The notes: a model not told the origin generated them from the sequence alone. Shown: positions 27,808 through 37,417, counted from the first letter of the stretch. The stretch: DNA of 64,000 bases from JABDMH01 sp965223105 (GCA_965223105.1 OZ244987.1:1178001-1242000), one strand, 5' to 3'. Numbers and translations are program-made.

Positions 27808-28527
27808 CTACATGGAAGTTAGGTAGACCAAGACATACAACCCCATGATTATTGCTAAACTTCTGCTGGGAGTTTTCTTGACATAGAACTTGTCAGTGGT
27901 TTGAGCCGATAAGTTCTGAATTCTTTTGAAGCGCCTACGCGTAGCTTCATGTACTGTAGAAATCCAGAAGCGGTGCTCTACTTTTACAGACTTTTGCCCA
28001 TATCTTAGATATAAGACATTTTGGGCTTTAATTGGAGAAATGTCACGATGATAATATTGGTAATCGGATTTGTCGTCAGATATCCAGAAAGGATTGGTGT
28101 GATAGCTTTCCACCCATCGTATCCTTCCGGGCGGAACGAGCAGGGTAGGCGGATGATAGTAATGGGGAGAATAATCTGGATCCCTGGTACCTGATTTGTA
28201 ATGGGTGCTGGTCATATAAGCTAGATCATAATAAGGAAAACGTGAGGTATTGACTTGATAATAACTGCTGTCCATGCGTATCGCCACGGTATCTTCTCGA
28301 AGGTTTTGGATGGCGAACAGTGGTAGACCTCCATCGGACCAGAAATCATAGGATATTTTTAAATTACTGTCCCAATAAATAAATTGATCTCCTTCCTTTT
28401 TTACTTCCCCGGAATCAATTTCACAGATTAAGTAAGTGCTACGGCATGAGCCCAGTAGAAGTATACTTAATAAGAGATGTAAAGTAAAAAAGGCACCTGG
28501 AAATTGATCGAGTACTTTTTCTAGCAT
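27808..28527 (-). CDS. Hypothetical lipoprotein with C-terminal membrane segment
   Basis: Starting at ATG 28527, the 239-residue protein has a hydrophobic leader and a good lipobox (ILLLGSC). The middle is rich in Tyr, Ser and Asp and predicted to be beta (FPYYDLAYMTSTHY, NPFWISDDKSDYQYYH). The end is a hydrophobic segment (SLAIIMGLYVLVYLTSM) that could span the inner membrane. A GTG at 28545 would add six residues. No family was recognised. A transposon-end-like repeat lies directly upstream, inside its promoter region. Confidence 0.6.
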   Translation of the reverse strand: MLEKVLDQFPGAFFTLHLLLSILLLGSCRSTYLICEIDSGEVKKEGDQFIYWDSNLKISYDFWSDGGLPLFAIQNLREDTVAIRMDSSYYQVNTSRFPYYDLAYMTSTHYKSGTRDPDYSPHYYHPPTLLVPPGRIRWVESYHTNPFWISDDKSDYQYYHRDISPIKAQNVLYLRYGQKSVKVEHRFWISTVHEATRRRFKRIQNLSAQTTDKFYVKKTPSRSLAIIMGLYVLVYLTSM

Positions 28528-28551
28528 ATTGGAGTTTTGTTTCACCTAAGC

Positions 28552-28663
28552 GAACCTCTAAATAACCTCTGAGTGAGATCGGTTTTGAAATAAATTCAAA
28601 AGATTCAAAAAACAAGGGCGAAACCATCGTGTCCGATCCACGAACGGGGTTTTTAGAGGTACC
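28552..28663. mobile_element. MITE-like element with terminal inverted repeats
   Basis: The left end GAACCTCTAAATAAC at 28552 and the right end GTTTTTAGAGGTACCCC, ending near 28664, are inverted copies sharing the core ACCTCTAAA-AAC. The element is about 112 bp, too short to code for a transposase. A further copy of the right end follows at about 28729-28744, and a related left end lies at 17895. This is the layout expected of a non-autonomous miniature element. Target-site duplications could not be fixed. Confidence 0.45.
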
Positions 28664-28728
28664 CCTAATGTATATAATTTACCTACAGTCCAGACCAGCT
28701 TTATCTTTTTGTTAACACAACTTAACTT

Positions 28729-28746
28729 ATTTTTAGAGGTACCCTT
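28729..28746 (-). repeat. Extra copy of the MITE right end
   Basis: ATTTTTAGAGGTACCCTTTA repeats the right end at 28650-28665 in the same orientation, 80 bp downstream. It suggests nested insertions or a tandem partial copy of the same element. Confidence 0.35.
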
Positions 28747-28939
28747 TAATGATGGATTGATGTAAGTGGTGTCAATGCCGCTGCAAACTAGCAGTGGGCA
28801 GGTTTGATCCTGATGGTTTGCACTTTCAAGGCATTCCCAGTAAAGGATAAATGCTTTTCGCACGTGAATGTATATCGAGTTGCTTTATGTGGATCTAACC
28901 TTGAAATAATCTATGGTTGTGATTTTAGTATCATTGTAG

Positions 28940-30514
28940 ATGCTAAACTACAGACCCATTCGAAAGGTAGTTTTTTCGCTCTTTCTCATCTTACAGACGA
29001 CCAGACTTTGGTCACAGCCACTTCAATTGGAGAACGAGGGCACAGATAGTGTCTACTTTTCATACCAAGGGAAGCCTCTGCTCTCTTTTGGAGGAATGTC
29101 AGATTTTATTTTTTATGCTGCGGAAGATGCCTTTGATTATCGGCTTTGGTGCACATGGCAAAAAGCCAGTGGCATGAATCATGCACGCGCCTATCTACCT
29201 GGCAGTTGGACTTATGTTGAGAAATTTGCCAAGGAGAACAATGGTGATATTGCCAATGTCCTATTTCCTTACAAAGAAACCACTCCTGGAAGTCGACAAT
29301 TCGATCTGACTCAATTCGATGATCGGTATTGGAGCAGATTTCGCAAACAATGTGAGGCGCTGGCTGAAAACGACATTATCCTTGATCTCTTGATGTGGAA
29401 TGGATGGCAGCTCTCTAATTGGAGTGAAGAAGTGGCCGCTCAAGATTGGAATGGACATTTTTTTAATCCTGAGAACAATGTCAACCACTGTACTGATTTT
29501 CTCAGTACCATAAAGGATCCTGAGGCTCGTCTACAATTTTACCATACTGCAGACAATGGAAATGAGGAGTTGTTGCAAATTCAAAGGAGATACTACGAGA
29601 AGATCATTGAGGTTACACATGATTTCGACAATATCTACTACGAACTCGTGCATGAGATAGCCATTAACTACAGCGATTGGGCAAAGACATCTCACTGGCT
29701 GGAAGAGATGGCTAAAACAGTCCGCCGAAAATGGAAAGAATATAACCCAGATCGAGAAATTATTCTAAGTACCGATGGTGGTCATTTGGCTGGCTATCCA
29801 TTTAATCAAGGAGGAGGTTTTCCACAACGTGGATCAGAAATGGATTGGGTATATAGCAATCCGCTATTTAATATCATTGTCGATGGTAATCATCACCATG
29901 CGATCAATATGCGGCAGTGGGTCGAGCACTATCGCAAACCTGTGGTGGCCCAGGAATCACGAGATGATAGCGGACAGACTTGGACTTATCGAATTCCGGA
30001 GAGCCACAACCATTTGAGGAAGTATGTCTGGAAGATGATGATGTCAAAATGCCAGCAGATTGACATATATACCAAACCACAACCCTATTTCTTGCCTATG
30101 GAGGAACTCGCAGGACCCACCAACAATTATGACCCCAATGGTTGGAATGCATTTGAAAAGGATGCTCCTCGTCTACGGGAATTTTTTGAGAGTCTTATTG
30201 ATTATGCTCTCCTTAGGCATCAAGGATATTTTTGGATATCAACTGTCGGACATAATCTGGTTCTCTCTTCCAAAAAGGAAATTGTGGCCTACATATCCTC
30301 ACCGACAGGACTTGAAGATATGGATTATGGTCCTCGTGGAGCCCATGTATTTCTTTATGATTTGCCTTTCCCGGATGGTCAATATGAGGCCAAATTTTTT
30401 GACCCAAAGAAGGGGCCGGCTGGATGGAGGACCATCGAGATTAAGGGAGGCGTCACCAAGTTTCGCACACCGCAGTTTATTGATGATTTTGCAGTCCATA
30501 TCCTTAGACAATAG
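28940..30514 (+). CDS. Exported TIM-barrel glycoside-hydrolase-like protein
   Basis: The 524-residue protein has a signal peptide (FSLFLILQTTRLWSQ). The body resembles a clan-A glycosidase barrel: SFGGMSDFIF, then NHARAYLPGSW, an aromatic-rich LLMWNGWQLSNW, YYELVHEIAINYSDW (a possible acid/base Glu at the end of strand 4) and KPVVAQESRDDSG (a possible nucleophile Glu at the end of strand 7). A C-terminal beta domain (VFLYDLPFPDGQYEAKFFDP) follows, as in many barrel glycosidases. No established family can be named with confidence. It is a single gene. Upstream lie the MITE-like repeats, which may affect its promoter. Confidence 0.7.
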   Translation: MLNYRPIRKVVFSLFLILQTTRLWSQPLQLENEGTDSVYFSYQGKPLLSFGGMSDFIFYAAEDAFDYRLWCTWQKASGMNHARAYLPGSWTYVEKFAKENNGDIANVLFPYKETTPGSRQFDLTQFDDRYWSRFRKQCEALAENDIILDLLMWNGWQLSNWSEEVAAQDWNGHFFNPENNVNHCTDFLSTIKDPEARLQFYHTADNGNEELLQIQRRYYEKIIEVTHDFDNIYYELVHEIAINYSDWAKTSHWLEEMAKTVRRKWKEYNPDREIILSTDGGHLAGYPFNQGGGFPQRGSEMDWVYSNPLFNIIVDGNHHHAINMRQWVEHYRKPVVAQESRDDSGQTWTYRIPESHNHLRKYVWKMMMSKCQQIDIYTKPQPYFLPMEELAGPTNNYDPNGWNAFEKDAPRLREFFESLIDYALLRHQGYFWISTVGHNLVLSSKKEIVAYISSPTGLEDMDYGPRGAHVFLYDLPFPDGQYEAKFFDPKKGPAGWRTIEIKGGVTKFRTPQFIDDFAVHILRQ

Positions 30515-30874
30515 TTGATATTGGTACACTATCGTAGGAACCGTTAAATGGTAAATCGTCTTCTTGGAAAAGTTTCCCGGAAGTTCTGTATCATTGAGAT
30601 ACAGCCAGAAATCACCTGCCATGACTAAAAAAAGGATTTGTACATAACTGGGAGTATCATGCGAAAGATGAATATGTAAACGAAGTTACTGGCTAGATAA
30701 TGATTAGACCCAGCGGTTCGGAAATGAACTAACCCATAATCTATCCAATACTACACAATCGGCAAGATACTCGACCATCATTTGCTAAGGATGACGAGGA
30801 AATTAAAAAATATGGTGAAAGAAAGTTGATTCCTCTAGCATTTGGAATGAATATTGGGTGGGAATAATGAAATA
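30515..30874. other. Intergenic, small hairpin
   Basis: About 360 bp. A perfect 7-bp hairpin, CTGTATC-ATTGA-GATACAG, lies at 30586-30604, about 70 bp after the glycosidase stop, and could end that transcript. A minus-strand frame over its left part (to 30622) overlaps the end of the glycosidase gene and is judged to be its shadow. Confidence 0.4.
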
Positions 30875-33298
30875 ATGAAAAGAGGAAGAATCAAATCAAC
30901 AGGTTCCTATACCGTTTCTAATGCGGAGGAGATCATCATGAGCGTTGATGAATTTCCGTTTCCCTGTGTATTGACCTTTAAATACCTTGCCGACCATTGG
31001 CGGAATGAGGGAATTGCATTTAAATCACAGTTAGAATTACTTGAGAAACGCTGGGCCCAGTCGCCTGAGTTGTTGGAGCCGATAGTCGATATTTCCCTTC
31101 TTGACGCACACAGGGATACTCTGGAGCTCATGATCACACCCTTTTTTCCAATTCATTCCTGGAGCACTGAGCTAAAGGCAATCGGAAAGATTTCTTCAGA
31201 GCGATTTTTTTATACTTCCCCACGATTCGAGAAGTTATTCGGGCACCAAGAATCATTTATATTAAAGCAAGAGAACCCCAGCAAGACGAACTTGACATTA
31301 TTCTGGAGGCTTTTATATGCCTATAAGTTTATTCTGTATAAGTTTTATGGACTATCGCTGGTGATCGATCAACCAATGATCTATACTATTCCGAATTTGC
31401 AAAGTGGGTTGGATCGTTATTACAAACTGAATTCGTATATTCCATTCAGCCGATTAGAAAGTTTGAAGCCCTTGCCAGCTCTGGATGATCGTACTTTCGA
31501 TTATCTAGTGGACAATTTCCACAATATGGATTTATGGATGGAATATTTGCCACCGGAAAACTTCGTATTCAGCGGTTTGAGTATGCACAGTTTCGTAGAT
31601 GTAACTGTGGAGGAGGCCACTGCCAGGCTAGAACATACTCTTCTTAGCAATCATGGACGGATTACTGATGAGAGTTTTAATCTGTTGCAGTCGGAATTGA
31701 GGATTCTGTTTCGGCTACCAGACATACGTCTAGGGCTAGCCTCGTTGCAGGCCGATGGCATGTTAAATCTTGATTCCAGTAAAAAAAGTTGGAATAGCCT
31801 CAAAGTCGCGGAAGCCTCAGGATGGAGACATGCCGATATCCATCAATCCATTTATGGAAAGGTATTGAAGGAAGGACAAACCATCATTATCGAAGATCTC
31901 AGCAATTGGGAAGACTGTACCGAGGTCGAATCCGAATTATTGAAACTTGGGGTAAGGAATATCACTCTTTCCCCTTTGTCTTATCTCAGCAACCGAGTTG
32001 GTTTACTGGAGATTACTTCTCCAAATGCTGGAGATATAAATCCATTGAGTGCCTACAAACTCAAAAAGGTCATACAATTTTTTGCCAGGGCCGTCCATGA
32101 AAATCGTGAACGTTTTGAGAGCCGGATCCAGCAGGTGATTAAGGAGAACTATACTGCAATACATCCTTCGGTGGAATGGCGATTCAGGGAAGCGGCACTA
32201 CGGGATTTGGAACTGGAGCAACTCGGAGAGCCATGGGAACCAGAACCCATTTTGTTTGAGCATGTATTCCCACTGTATGGTGCTGCTGATGTCAAGGGAT
32301 CTTCCGATAAACGAAACAGATCTATCCGTGAGGACTTGGCAAATCATATGAACCAAGTGAGAGAGCTATTGCGGCAAGTGCAGCAATCCATTCCTCTTTC
32401 AATTATTGGGGAAATGGACTACACGTTGCATAATAGAGTGCAGAAAATTGAGAAAGGCATGAGCCCAGGAGATGAATCTGCAACGATTGAATTCATTCTG
32501 CATGAAGTTAATCCGCTAGTGAGGCATCTGCAAGATTCTTATCCTGCCCTGAAACCTCTTTTTCGTTCATTTATGGCACGGACACAATCAGGAACGCAAT
32601 TGCTTTACCAAAAAAGAAAGGCTTATGAATCGAGTTTAAAGATGATTAACGATACAATAAGCAACCATTTACTAAAAGAACAGCAACATTTGCAAAAAAT
32701 ATTTCCGCACTATTTTGAGAAATACCAGACCGATGGTGTAGAATATAATATGTACATCGGTTCTTCCCTGGTAAAGGATAGGAAGTTTGCCCCAGTTTAT
32801 CTCCGCAATTTGCGGTTACACCAGCTAATTTCAGCTTGTGAGATTGCCCGAGAGGTACATGATTTGAGGTCAATACTGGAGGAACCCCTAGATATTACTC
32901 AATTGATCCTTGTTCACAGTACTCCTATCAATATACGATTCCGTATGGAAGAGAAGCAGTTTGATGTTGATGGAGCCTATAATGTCCGTTATGAAATCAT
33001 GAAAAAGCGCATTGATAAGGCGATTGTAAAAGCGACGAAAGAGAGGGTGAGCCAACCTGGACATATTGCTGTCATATACACCATGGATAAGGAATTGATA
33101 GAGTATACCAGGTATATCAAATATTTGCAGTCAAGGGATTATTTCCAGGATGAACCGGAACACCTTCAGCTTGAGGATTTGCAAGGTGTGCATGGATTAA
33201 AGGCTATACGAGTCAAAGTCAAGGCAGAAAAAGACCCAGATGATCATGACAAAGGGAATTTGGATGTCTTAGAGGTTGCCCGGAAAATGGGAGAGTGA
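30875..33298 (+). CDS. Large GAF-domain-like cytosolic protein
   Basis: The 807-residue protein has no signal peptide or membrane segment. A GAF-like region lies at about residues 280-410 (GYLSNRV-type strand-helix pattern, GLLEITSPNAGD near its end). Helical regions lie before and after it, and the C-terminal 150 residues form an alpha/beta domain (YNVRYEIMKKRIDKAIVK). Bacteroidota contain unnamed proteins of about 800 residues with this layout, usually annotated only as GAF-domain proteins. No kinase or cyclase domain is attached, so any signalling output would be through partners. ATG 30875 is preferred over a TTG 21 bases upstream. It is a single gene. Confidence 0.7.
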   Translation: MKRGRIKSTGSYTVSNAEEIIMSVDEFPFPCVLTFKYLADHWRNEGIAFKSQLELLEKRWAQSPELLEPIVDISLLDAHRDTLELMITPFFPIHSWSTELKAIGKISSERFFYTSPRFEKLFGHQESFILKQENPSKTNLTLFWRLLYAYKFILYKFYGLSLVIDQPMIYTIPNLQSGLDRYYKLNSYIPFSRLESLKPLPALDDRTFDYLVDNFHNMDLWMEYLPPENFVFSGLSMHSFVDVTVEEATARLEHTLLSNHGRITDESFNLLQSELRILFRLPDIRLGLASLQADGMLNLDSSKKSWNSLKVAEASGWRHADIHQSIYGKVLKEGQTIIIEDLSNWEDCTEVESELLKLGVRNITLSPLSYLSNRVGLLEITSPNAGDINPLSAYKLKKVIQFFARAVHENRERFESRIQQVIKENYTAIHPSVEWRFREAALRDLELEQLGEPWEPEPILFEHVFPLYGAADVKGSSDKRNRSIREDLANHMNQVRELLRQVQQSIPLSIIGEMDYTLHNRVQKIEKGMSPGDESATIEFILHEVNPLVRHLQDSYPALKPLFRSFMARTQSGTQLLYQKRKAYESSLKMINDTISNHLLKEQQHLQKIFPHYFEKYQTDGVEYNMYIGSSLVKDRKFAPVYLRNLRLHQLISACEIAREVHDLRSILEEPLDITQLILVHSTPINIRFRMEEKQFDVDGAYNVRYEIMKKRIDKAIVKATKERVSQPGHIAVIYTMDKELIEYTRYIKYLQSRDYFQDEPEHLQLEDLQGVHGLKAIRVKVKAEKDPDDHDKGNLDVLEVARKMGE

Positions 33299-33487
33299 GG
33301 AATACTGCCGGATGTTGTGTCAATAGAACGTTTCTGCACTATCAAGAGAGAATAGGATCAAATGGTGAGATACCTGAAGCTTGCCATTAAATGCCCAAGA
33401 TGATTCATCAAAAATGAAGTTGCCAGTATCTTAGACGACTTTCTATCTCGCATTCAGCAGTGAATATGAAGGATACTAAGAACCAAC
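33299..33487. other. Intergenic, no gene seen
   Basis: About 190 bp between the GAF-like gene and the decayed Nudix gene; nothing recognisable. Confidence 0.4.
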
Positions 33488-33910
33488 ATGAACAGAAAAG
33501 GGCTTGCATACATTCTTAAGAAGATTGGTATGCCATAGGGCATGATTTGTCTTCTCGCATAGAGATTATCCCGAAGCTGGAATTCAGATCCCCGGAGGAG
33601 CTTTACAGAGAAATGAAGTGCCTGAAGCAGGGATTTTAAGAGAAGTGAGGGAAGAATCTGGATTACAGACTTTTAATTTGATCCAATTTCTAGGGAAAGA
33701 TTAATTTACATCAATCGAGAAGGGAGAGCTTGACGACCAGTATTTTTATTAGCTAAATTTCACTGGTGAATGTGCATCAAATTCAGGTATGAGGTGACCG
33801 ATGTCGAATTGGACAAGGGCTTGACTTTCCAATATCAATGGGTACCACTGGACGCCATGCCCATACTTCTGATGAATCAGGACAAATGTATTTCTTTGAT
33901 AAAATGGTGA
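33488..33910 (+). pseudogene. Decayed Nudix hydrolase
   Basis: Three pieces of one Nudix protein lie in order but in broken frames. An ATG at 33488 starts NRKGLAYILKKIG and soon meets a TAG. A second piece carries FSHRDYPEAGIQIPGG and a full Nudix box, G-x5-E-x7-REV-x-EE-x-GL, then hits a TAA. A third piece, before the TGA at 33908-33910, reads ELDKGLTFQYQWVPLDAMP. Nudix enzymes cleave nucleoside diphosphate derivatives. The catalytic box is intact but at least two disruptions separate the parts, so no functional enzyme can be made unless the assembly is wrong. Confidence 0.8.
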
Positions 33911-33972
33911 CTAATCGTTGGGAAATGTCTTTTGACCAGACTTGGGTCTTCCGGAGGATTTCCTGATAAAAC

Positions 33973-34527
33973 TCAAAATCGCAAGAGGTGGTATCCCATT
34001 TGCTGATGCATGGTAACCGTAGTGAGCATGGATGTTGCAATCGCCACTTTGGAATGCACTTGATGAGGAAGAATTCCTTCGTGTTTGAGGGATTGTCCAC
34101 AAACTGTGATCGTAACACCTGCCGCAATCAAGGCATCAACTAAAGGCAAATTGGGATTTTGACAACCAAAGGTTGCTTCGTAGGCTTCCCGCTCGAGTAT
34201 GGCGCTGGTGGCCTTTCCATGAACAGCTAGGACGATATCGAGGGAGTCCTGAGGTACACCACCGATCACATGTAGATTCATTAGCCGAGCTACATTGTTC
34301 AGTGCTCCATTGATCTGATTGGGGACATCATTACCGGACACTACGTCGATCACAATTTTATATCGGAGATCAGGGTCTGGTTTAACGACTGCTTCATGAA
34401 GAGGGTAAATTCCACCAAATTCCTGGATGAAGGGATTTACAATGTGATCTTGTTGGGCTTGAATGCCCAAGATAAACAGCATCAGAGTACTGGTAAGATA
34501 AAAGTGACGCATAGGCAATATTGACAT
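33973..34527 (-). CDS. Exported DsrE/F-like protein
   Basis: The 184-residue protein has an N-terminal signal (LTSTLMLFILGIQAQ). The rest is a DsrE/DsrF-like alpha/beta fold: YKIVIDVV, a helix NQINGALNNVARLMNLH, LDIVLAVHGKATSAIL, and TITVCGQSL with Cys143 in the position of the family's active-site cysteine. Such exported versions are common in Bacteroidota and are thought to act in sulfur or thiol handling, but this is not proven. A second ATG five codons on is an equally good start. It converges with the Nudix remnant and is not in an operon. Confidence 0.82.
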   Translation of the reverse strand: MSILPMRHFYLTSTLMLFILGIQAQQDHIVNPFIQEFGGIYPLHEAVVKPDPDLRYKIVIDVVSGNDVPNQINGALNNVARLMNLHVIGGVPQDSLDIVLAVHGKATSAILEREAYEATFGCQNPNLPLVDALIAAGVTITVCGQSLKHEGILPHQVHSKVAIATSMLTTVTMHQQMGYHLLRF

Positions 34528-35108
34528 TATTTTTGGGATTTATCCAAGGTACGGGAAAATTCCTAATCCCGACTTGCAGTGACTTCTTGTTACCGAAATT
34601 TACCGGGAGATATAAGGCGATGCTTTACTGTTCAGATTCGTCAATGATTTTGATCTGTTTGCAGCATTATCGTGGGTTTACATCGGTGATTTAACCGTCG
34701 GCTAAGATTTGCCATTAATTTCTCAAAAAATTATTTTTTTTCCTTTAGAAACTACCTTGATATGGTCCCAATGACCATCTAAGTTGCCATCTCCGGATCC
34801 ACTGATCGATCAGAGATCGGCAGGTGCGAGCACTGGGCTTCAGGGATTGGGATCAGTGGAATTATGTCCATCGATAAACTTGAGTGGGGCTGAAATAATT
34901 GCAGGATGTATTAAGACCATGTGGTTCACTGAATAAGCTCTAATCTATGCATTCATAGACGATCAATATTGGCACTGACCATAGGTCTTCAAGCCTGGTT
35001 TTAGGAAATGGCCTCTGAAAATTTGGGTAACCGAAAAGGGGAAGCTAATTTTAGAGAATATCACTCAGATCTTGCATTGAGATTTCTAGTCAATCAATAA
35101 ACAGACTA
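34528..35108. other. Intergenic with a long inverted repeat
   Basis: About 580 bp between divergent genes, so it should hold the promoters of both the DsrE-like gene and phosphoglucomutase. No reading frame of note. A perfect 10-bp inverted repeat at 34798-34860 is listed separately, and a smaller one (ATGGTC and GACCAT) lies at 34762-34778. Confidence 0.5.
34798..34860. repeat. Perfect 10-bp inverted repeat around a 43-nt loop
   Basis: TCCACTGATC at 34798-34807 and GATCAGTGGA at 34851-34860 are exact reverse complements. The element lies about 250 bp upstream of phosphoglucomutase. It could be the base of an RNA structure, a protein-binding site or the remnant of a small mobile element. Confidence 0.55.
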
Positions 35109-36749
35109 ATGGCAATACATTCATTGGCCGGCAAAAAGGCAACAGCGAAGCAGGTGACCAACATACCACGTCTGATTTCTAAGTACTTCACCGATCATCC
35201 CGATCCTGCCATCCGTGAGCAACAAGTTTCTTTTGGTACCTCTGGTCATCGGGGCTCTTCTTTGTATTGCTCCTTCAATGAGCGCCATATCCTTGCCATC
35301 ACTCAAGCCATTTGTCTATATAGGAAGAAGGAGAATATCGATGGGCCCTTGTTTATGGGTATTGACTCTCATGCTCTCTCCGAGCCAGCTCAGGCAACGG
35401 CACTGGAGGTGCTAGCAGCTAACGAGGTGCCTACCATGATCGCTATCAATGACGAGTACACTCCCACCCCGGCAGTCAGTCATGCCATTCTGATGTACAA
35501 CCGTGGCCGGAAAAAAGGACTGGCTGATGGAATCGTCATCACCCCCTCTCATAACCCACCTGAAGATGGTGGTTTTAAGTATAATATGACCAATGGTGGA
35601 CCCGCGGAAAGTTCCGTTACGGCTTGGATTGAAGCCAAAGCCAATGAGCTACTTCAGGATGGACTGCACCAGGTCCTGAGGATCCCTCTGCAAAGGGCCC
35701 TTAAGGCCTCCACTACCCATCGCTACGACTATTTAGAAACCTACACCGCTGATCTCGATCAGGTCATCGATATGCAGCTGCTTCGATCCTCAAGGGTCAA
35801 AATGGGGGTCGATCCACTGGGAGGCGCTGGTGTACACTATTGGGAACACCTTGCTGATCGCTACCAACTTGACCTAACTGTTGTCGATACTGAAGTTGAT
35901 CCGACTTTCGGTTTTATGTCACTCGATTGGGATGGGAAGATCCGTATGGATCCCTCTTCTTCTTACGCCATGCAACGACTGATTGAGCTAAAGGATCGTT
36001 TCCCGGTGGCCTTTGCCTGCGACACTGACCATGATCGCCATGGCATTGTCACCCGCAGTTCGGGCCTTATGCAACCCAATCACTACTTAGCCGTGGCCAT
36101 CGATTACCTCTTCCAAAGCCGTGTGCAATGGAAATCCGGAATCGGTATCGGCAAGACTCTGGTGAGTAGCGGTATAATTGACAGGGTGGCCGCTAAACTT
36201 GGCCGACATCTCGTCGAAGTTCCCGTCGGATTCAAGTGGTTTGTTGACGGGCTCTACGAAGGTTCGCTGGGTTTCGGTGGTGAAGAGAGTGCCGGTGCAT
36301 CTTTTCTGAATCTTCAGGGCGGTGTATGGTCTACAGATAAGGACGGAATCATTGCTGCTCTGCTTTCTGGCGAGATATGTGCCCGCAGAGGTATGGATCC
36401 GGGTGAGATTTACAAAGACTTGACCCGGCAATTTGGTGAGCCTGTGTATCAGCGTCTTGATGCCCCGGCGACACCTGAGCAAAAGGATAAATTGAAAAAA
36501 TTATCGCCGGAACAAATCACATCTTCGCAGCTTGCCGGGGAAAAGATCGAGGCAGTCCTAACCAAAGCTCCTGGCAATCAAGCCGATATTGGAGGTTTGA
36601 AAGTTGTGACCGCCAATGGATGGTTTGCGGCCAGGCCTTCTGGTACGGAGAATATCTACAAGATCTATGCGGAAAGCTTTATTGGGGAGGACCACCTGCG
36701 AAGAATACAGGAGGAAGCCCAGGATGTCGTCAATCAAGCGATTGCATGA
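35109..36749 (+). CDS. pgm: Phosphoglucomutase (alpha-D-glucose-phosphate-specific)
   Basis: This 546-residue cytosolic enzyme interconverts glucose 1-phosphate and glucose 6-phosphate, linking glycogen and nucleotide-sugar synthesis to glycolysis. All four domains of the phosphohexomutase family are present: VSFGTSGHRGSS near the start, the phosphoserine loop TPSHNPP with Ser147, the metal-binding loop DTDHDRHG at 305-312, the sugar-binding GGEESAGAS and the phosphate-binding RPSGTENIYKIYAES near the end. The length matches the PgmA type of about 545 residues. It is a single gene. Its DNA is somewhat richer in GC than its surroundings, as expected for a well-expressed housekeeping gene. Confidence 0.97.
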   Translation: MAIHSLAGKKATAKQVTNIPRLISKYFTDHPDPAIREQQVSFGTSGHRGSSLYCSFNERHILAITQAICLYRKKENIDGPLFMGIDSHALSEPAQATALEVLAANEVPTMIAINDEYTPTPAVSHAILMYNRGRKKGLADGIVITPSHNPPEDGGFKYNMTNGGPAESSVTAWIEAKANELLQDGLHQVLRIPLQRALKASTTHRYDYLETYTADLDQVIDMQLLRSSRVKMGVDPLGGAGVHYWEHLADRYQLDLTVVDTEVDPTFGFMSLDWDGKIRMDPSSSYAMQRLIELKDRFPVAFACDTDHDRHGIVTRSSGLMQPNHYLAVAIDYLFQSRVQWKSGIGIGKTLVSSGIIDRVAAKLGRHLVEVPVGFKWFVDGLYEGSLGFGGEESAGASFLNLQGGVWSTDKDGIIAALLSGEICARRGMDPGEIYKDLTRQFGEPVYQRLDAPATPEQKDKLKKLSPEQITSSQLAGEKIEAVLTKAPGNQADIGGLKVVTANGWFAARPSGTENIYKIYAESFIGEDHLRRIQEEAQDVVNQAIA

Positions 36750-36847
36750 TCAAATAAATGATCCACCGATTTAGGTATCAAGGCAAATGCGCCTGCCCAT
36801 TTGAAATTCTCGGACCTAACTGAAATGGTCTTGATTGGAATCTAAGG

Positions 36848-37417
36848 ATGAAGAAAATAAATCATAGGATATTGTCACCTCGGCAAAATCAGGAACTCCT
36901 CTCATTCTTGAAAGCTAGGTTTGAGAAAAACATGAACCGCCATGAGGGCCTCCAGTGGGAAGAAATAGAAGAGAAGTTGAAGGCTCAACCAGAAAAATTA
37001 TGGTCACTCAGTGAAATGGAGCAAACCGGAGGAGAACCGGATGTCGTTGGTCGGGATGCAGAAACGGGTGCGTTCTTATTTTATGATTGCTCATTGGAAA
37101 GTCCCAAAGGTCGCAGAAGTGTTTGCTATGATCGCGAAGGTCAGGAATCAAGAAAGAAGTTTAAACCAGAGAATAATGCCATCGATATGGCAGCTGCTAT
37201 CGGAATTGAACTTTTAAGTGAAAAGCAATATAGAGAATTGCAGAAACTCGGAAATTTCGATACGAAAACGTCTAGTTGGCTCAGAACTCCTGAAGATATT
37301 AGAAAGCTCGGTGGTGCTCTTTTTGCTGATTACCGGTACGGCCAGGTCTTTGTGTATCACAACAGTGCACCTTCCTACTACGCAGCTAGAGGGTTTCGTG
37401 GATCACTTCAGGTCTAG
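36848..37417 (+). CDS. DUF4256 family protein
   Basis: The 189-residue cytosolic protein covers one whole DUF4256 domain: LSFLKARFEKNMNRHEG near the start, WSLSEMEQTGGEPDVVG in the middle, DCSLESPKGRRSVCYD, and a C-terminal TSSWLRTPEDIRKLGGAL with YHNSAPSYYAARGFRG. The family is widespread in bacteria with no known reaction. It follows phosphoglucomutase by about 100 bp on the same strand, so co-transcription is possible but nothing shows a shared role. ATG 36848 gives a complete domain. Confidence 0.9.
   Translation: MKKINHRILSPRQNQELLSFLKARFEKNMNRHEGLQWEEIEEKLKAQPEKLWSLSEMEQTGGEPDVVGRDAETGAFLFYDCSLESPKGRRSVCYDREGQESRKKFKPENNAIDMAAAIGIELLSEKQYRELQKLGNFDTKTSSWLRTPEDIRKLGGALFADYRYGQVFVYHNSAPSYYAARGFRGSLQV

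Noticed and set aside
30299..30622. Minus-strand frame over the end of the glycosidase gene
   Set aside because: Two thirds of it is antisense to a supported gene. The part in the intergenic region is too short to judge.
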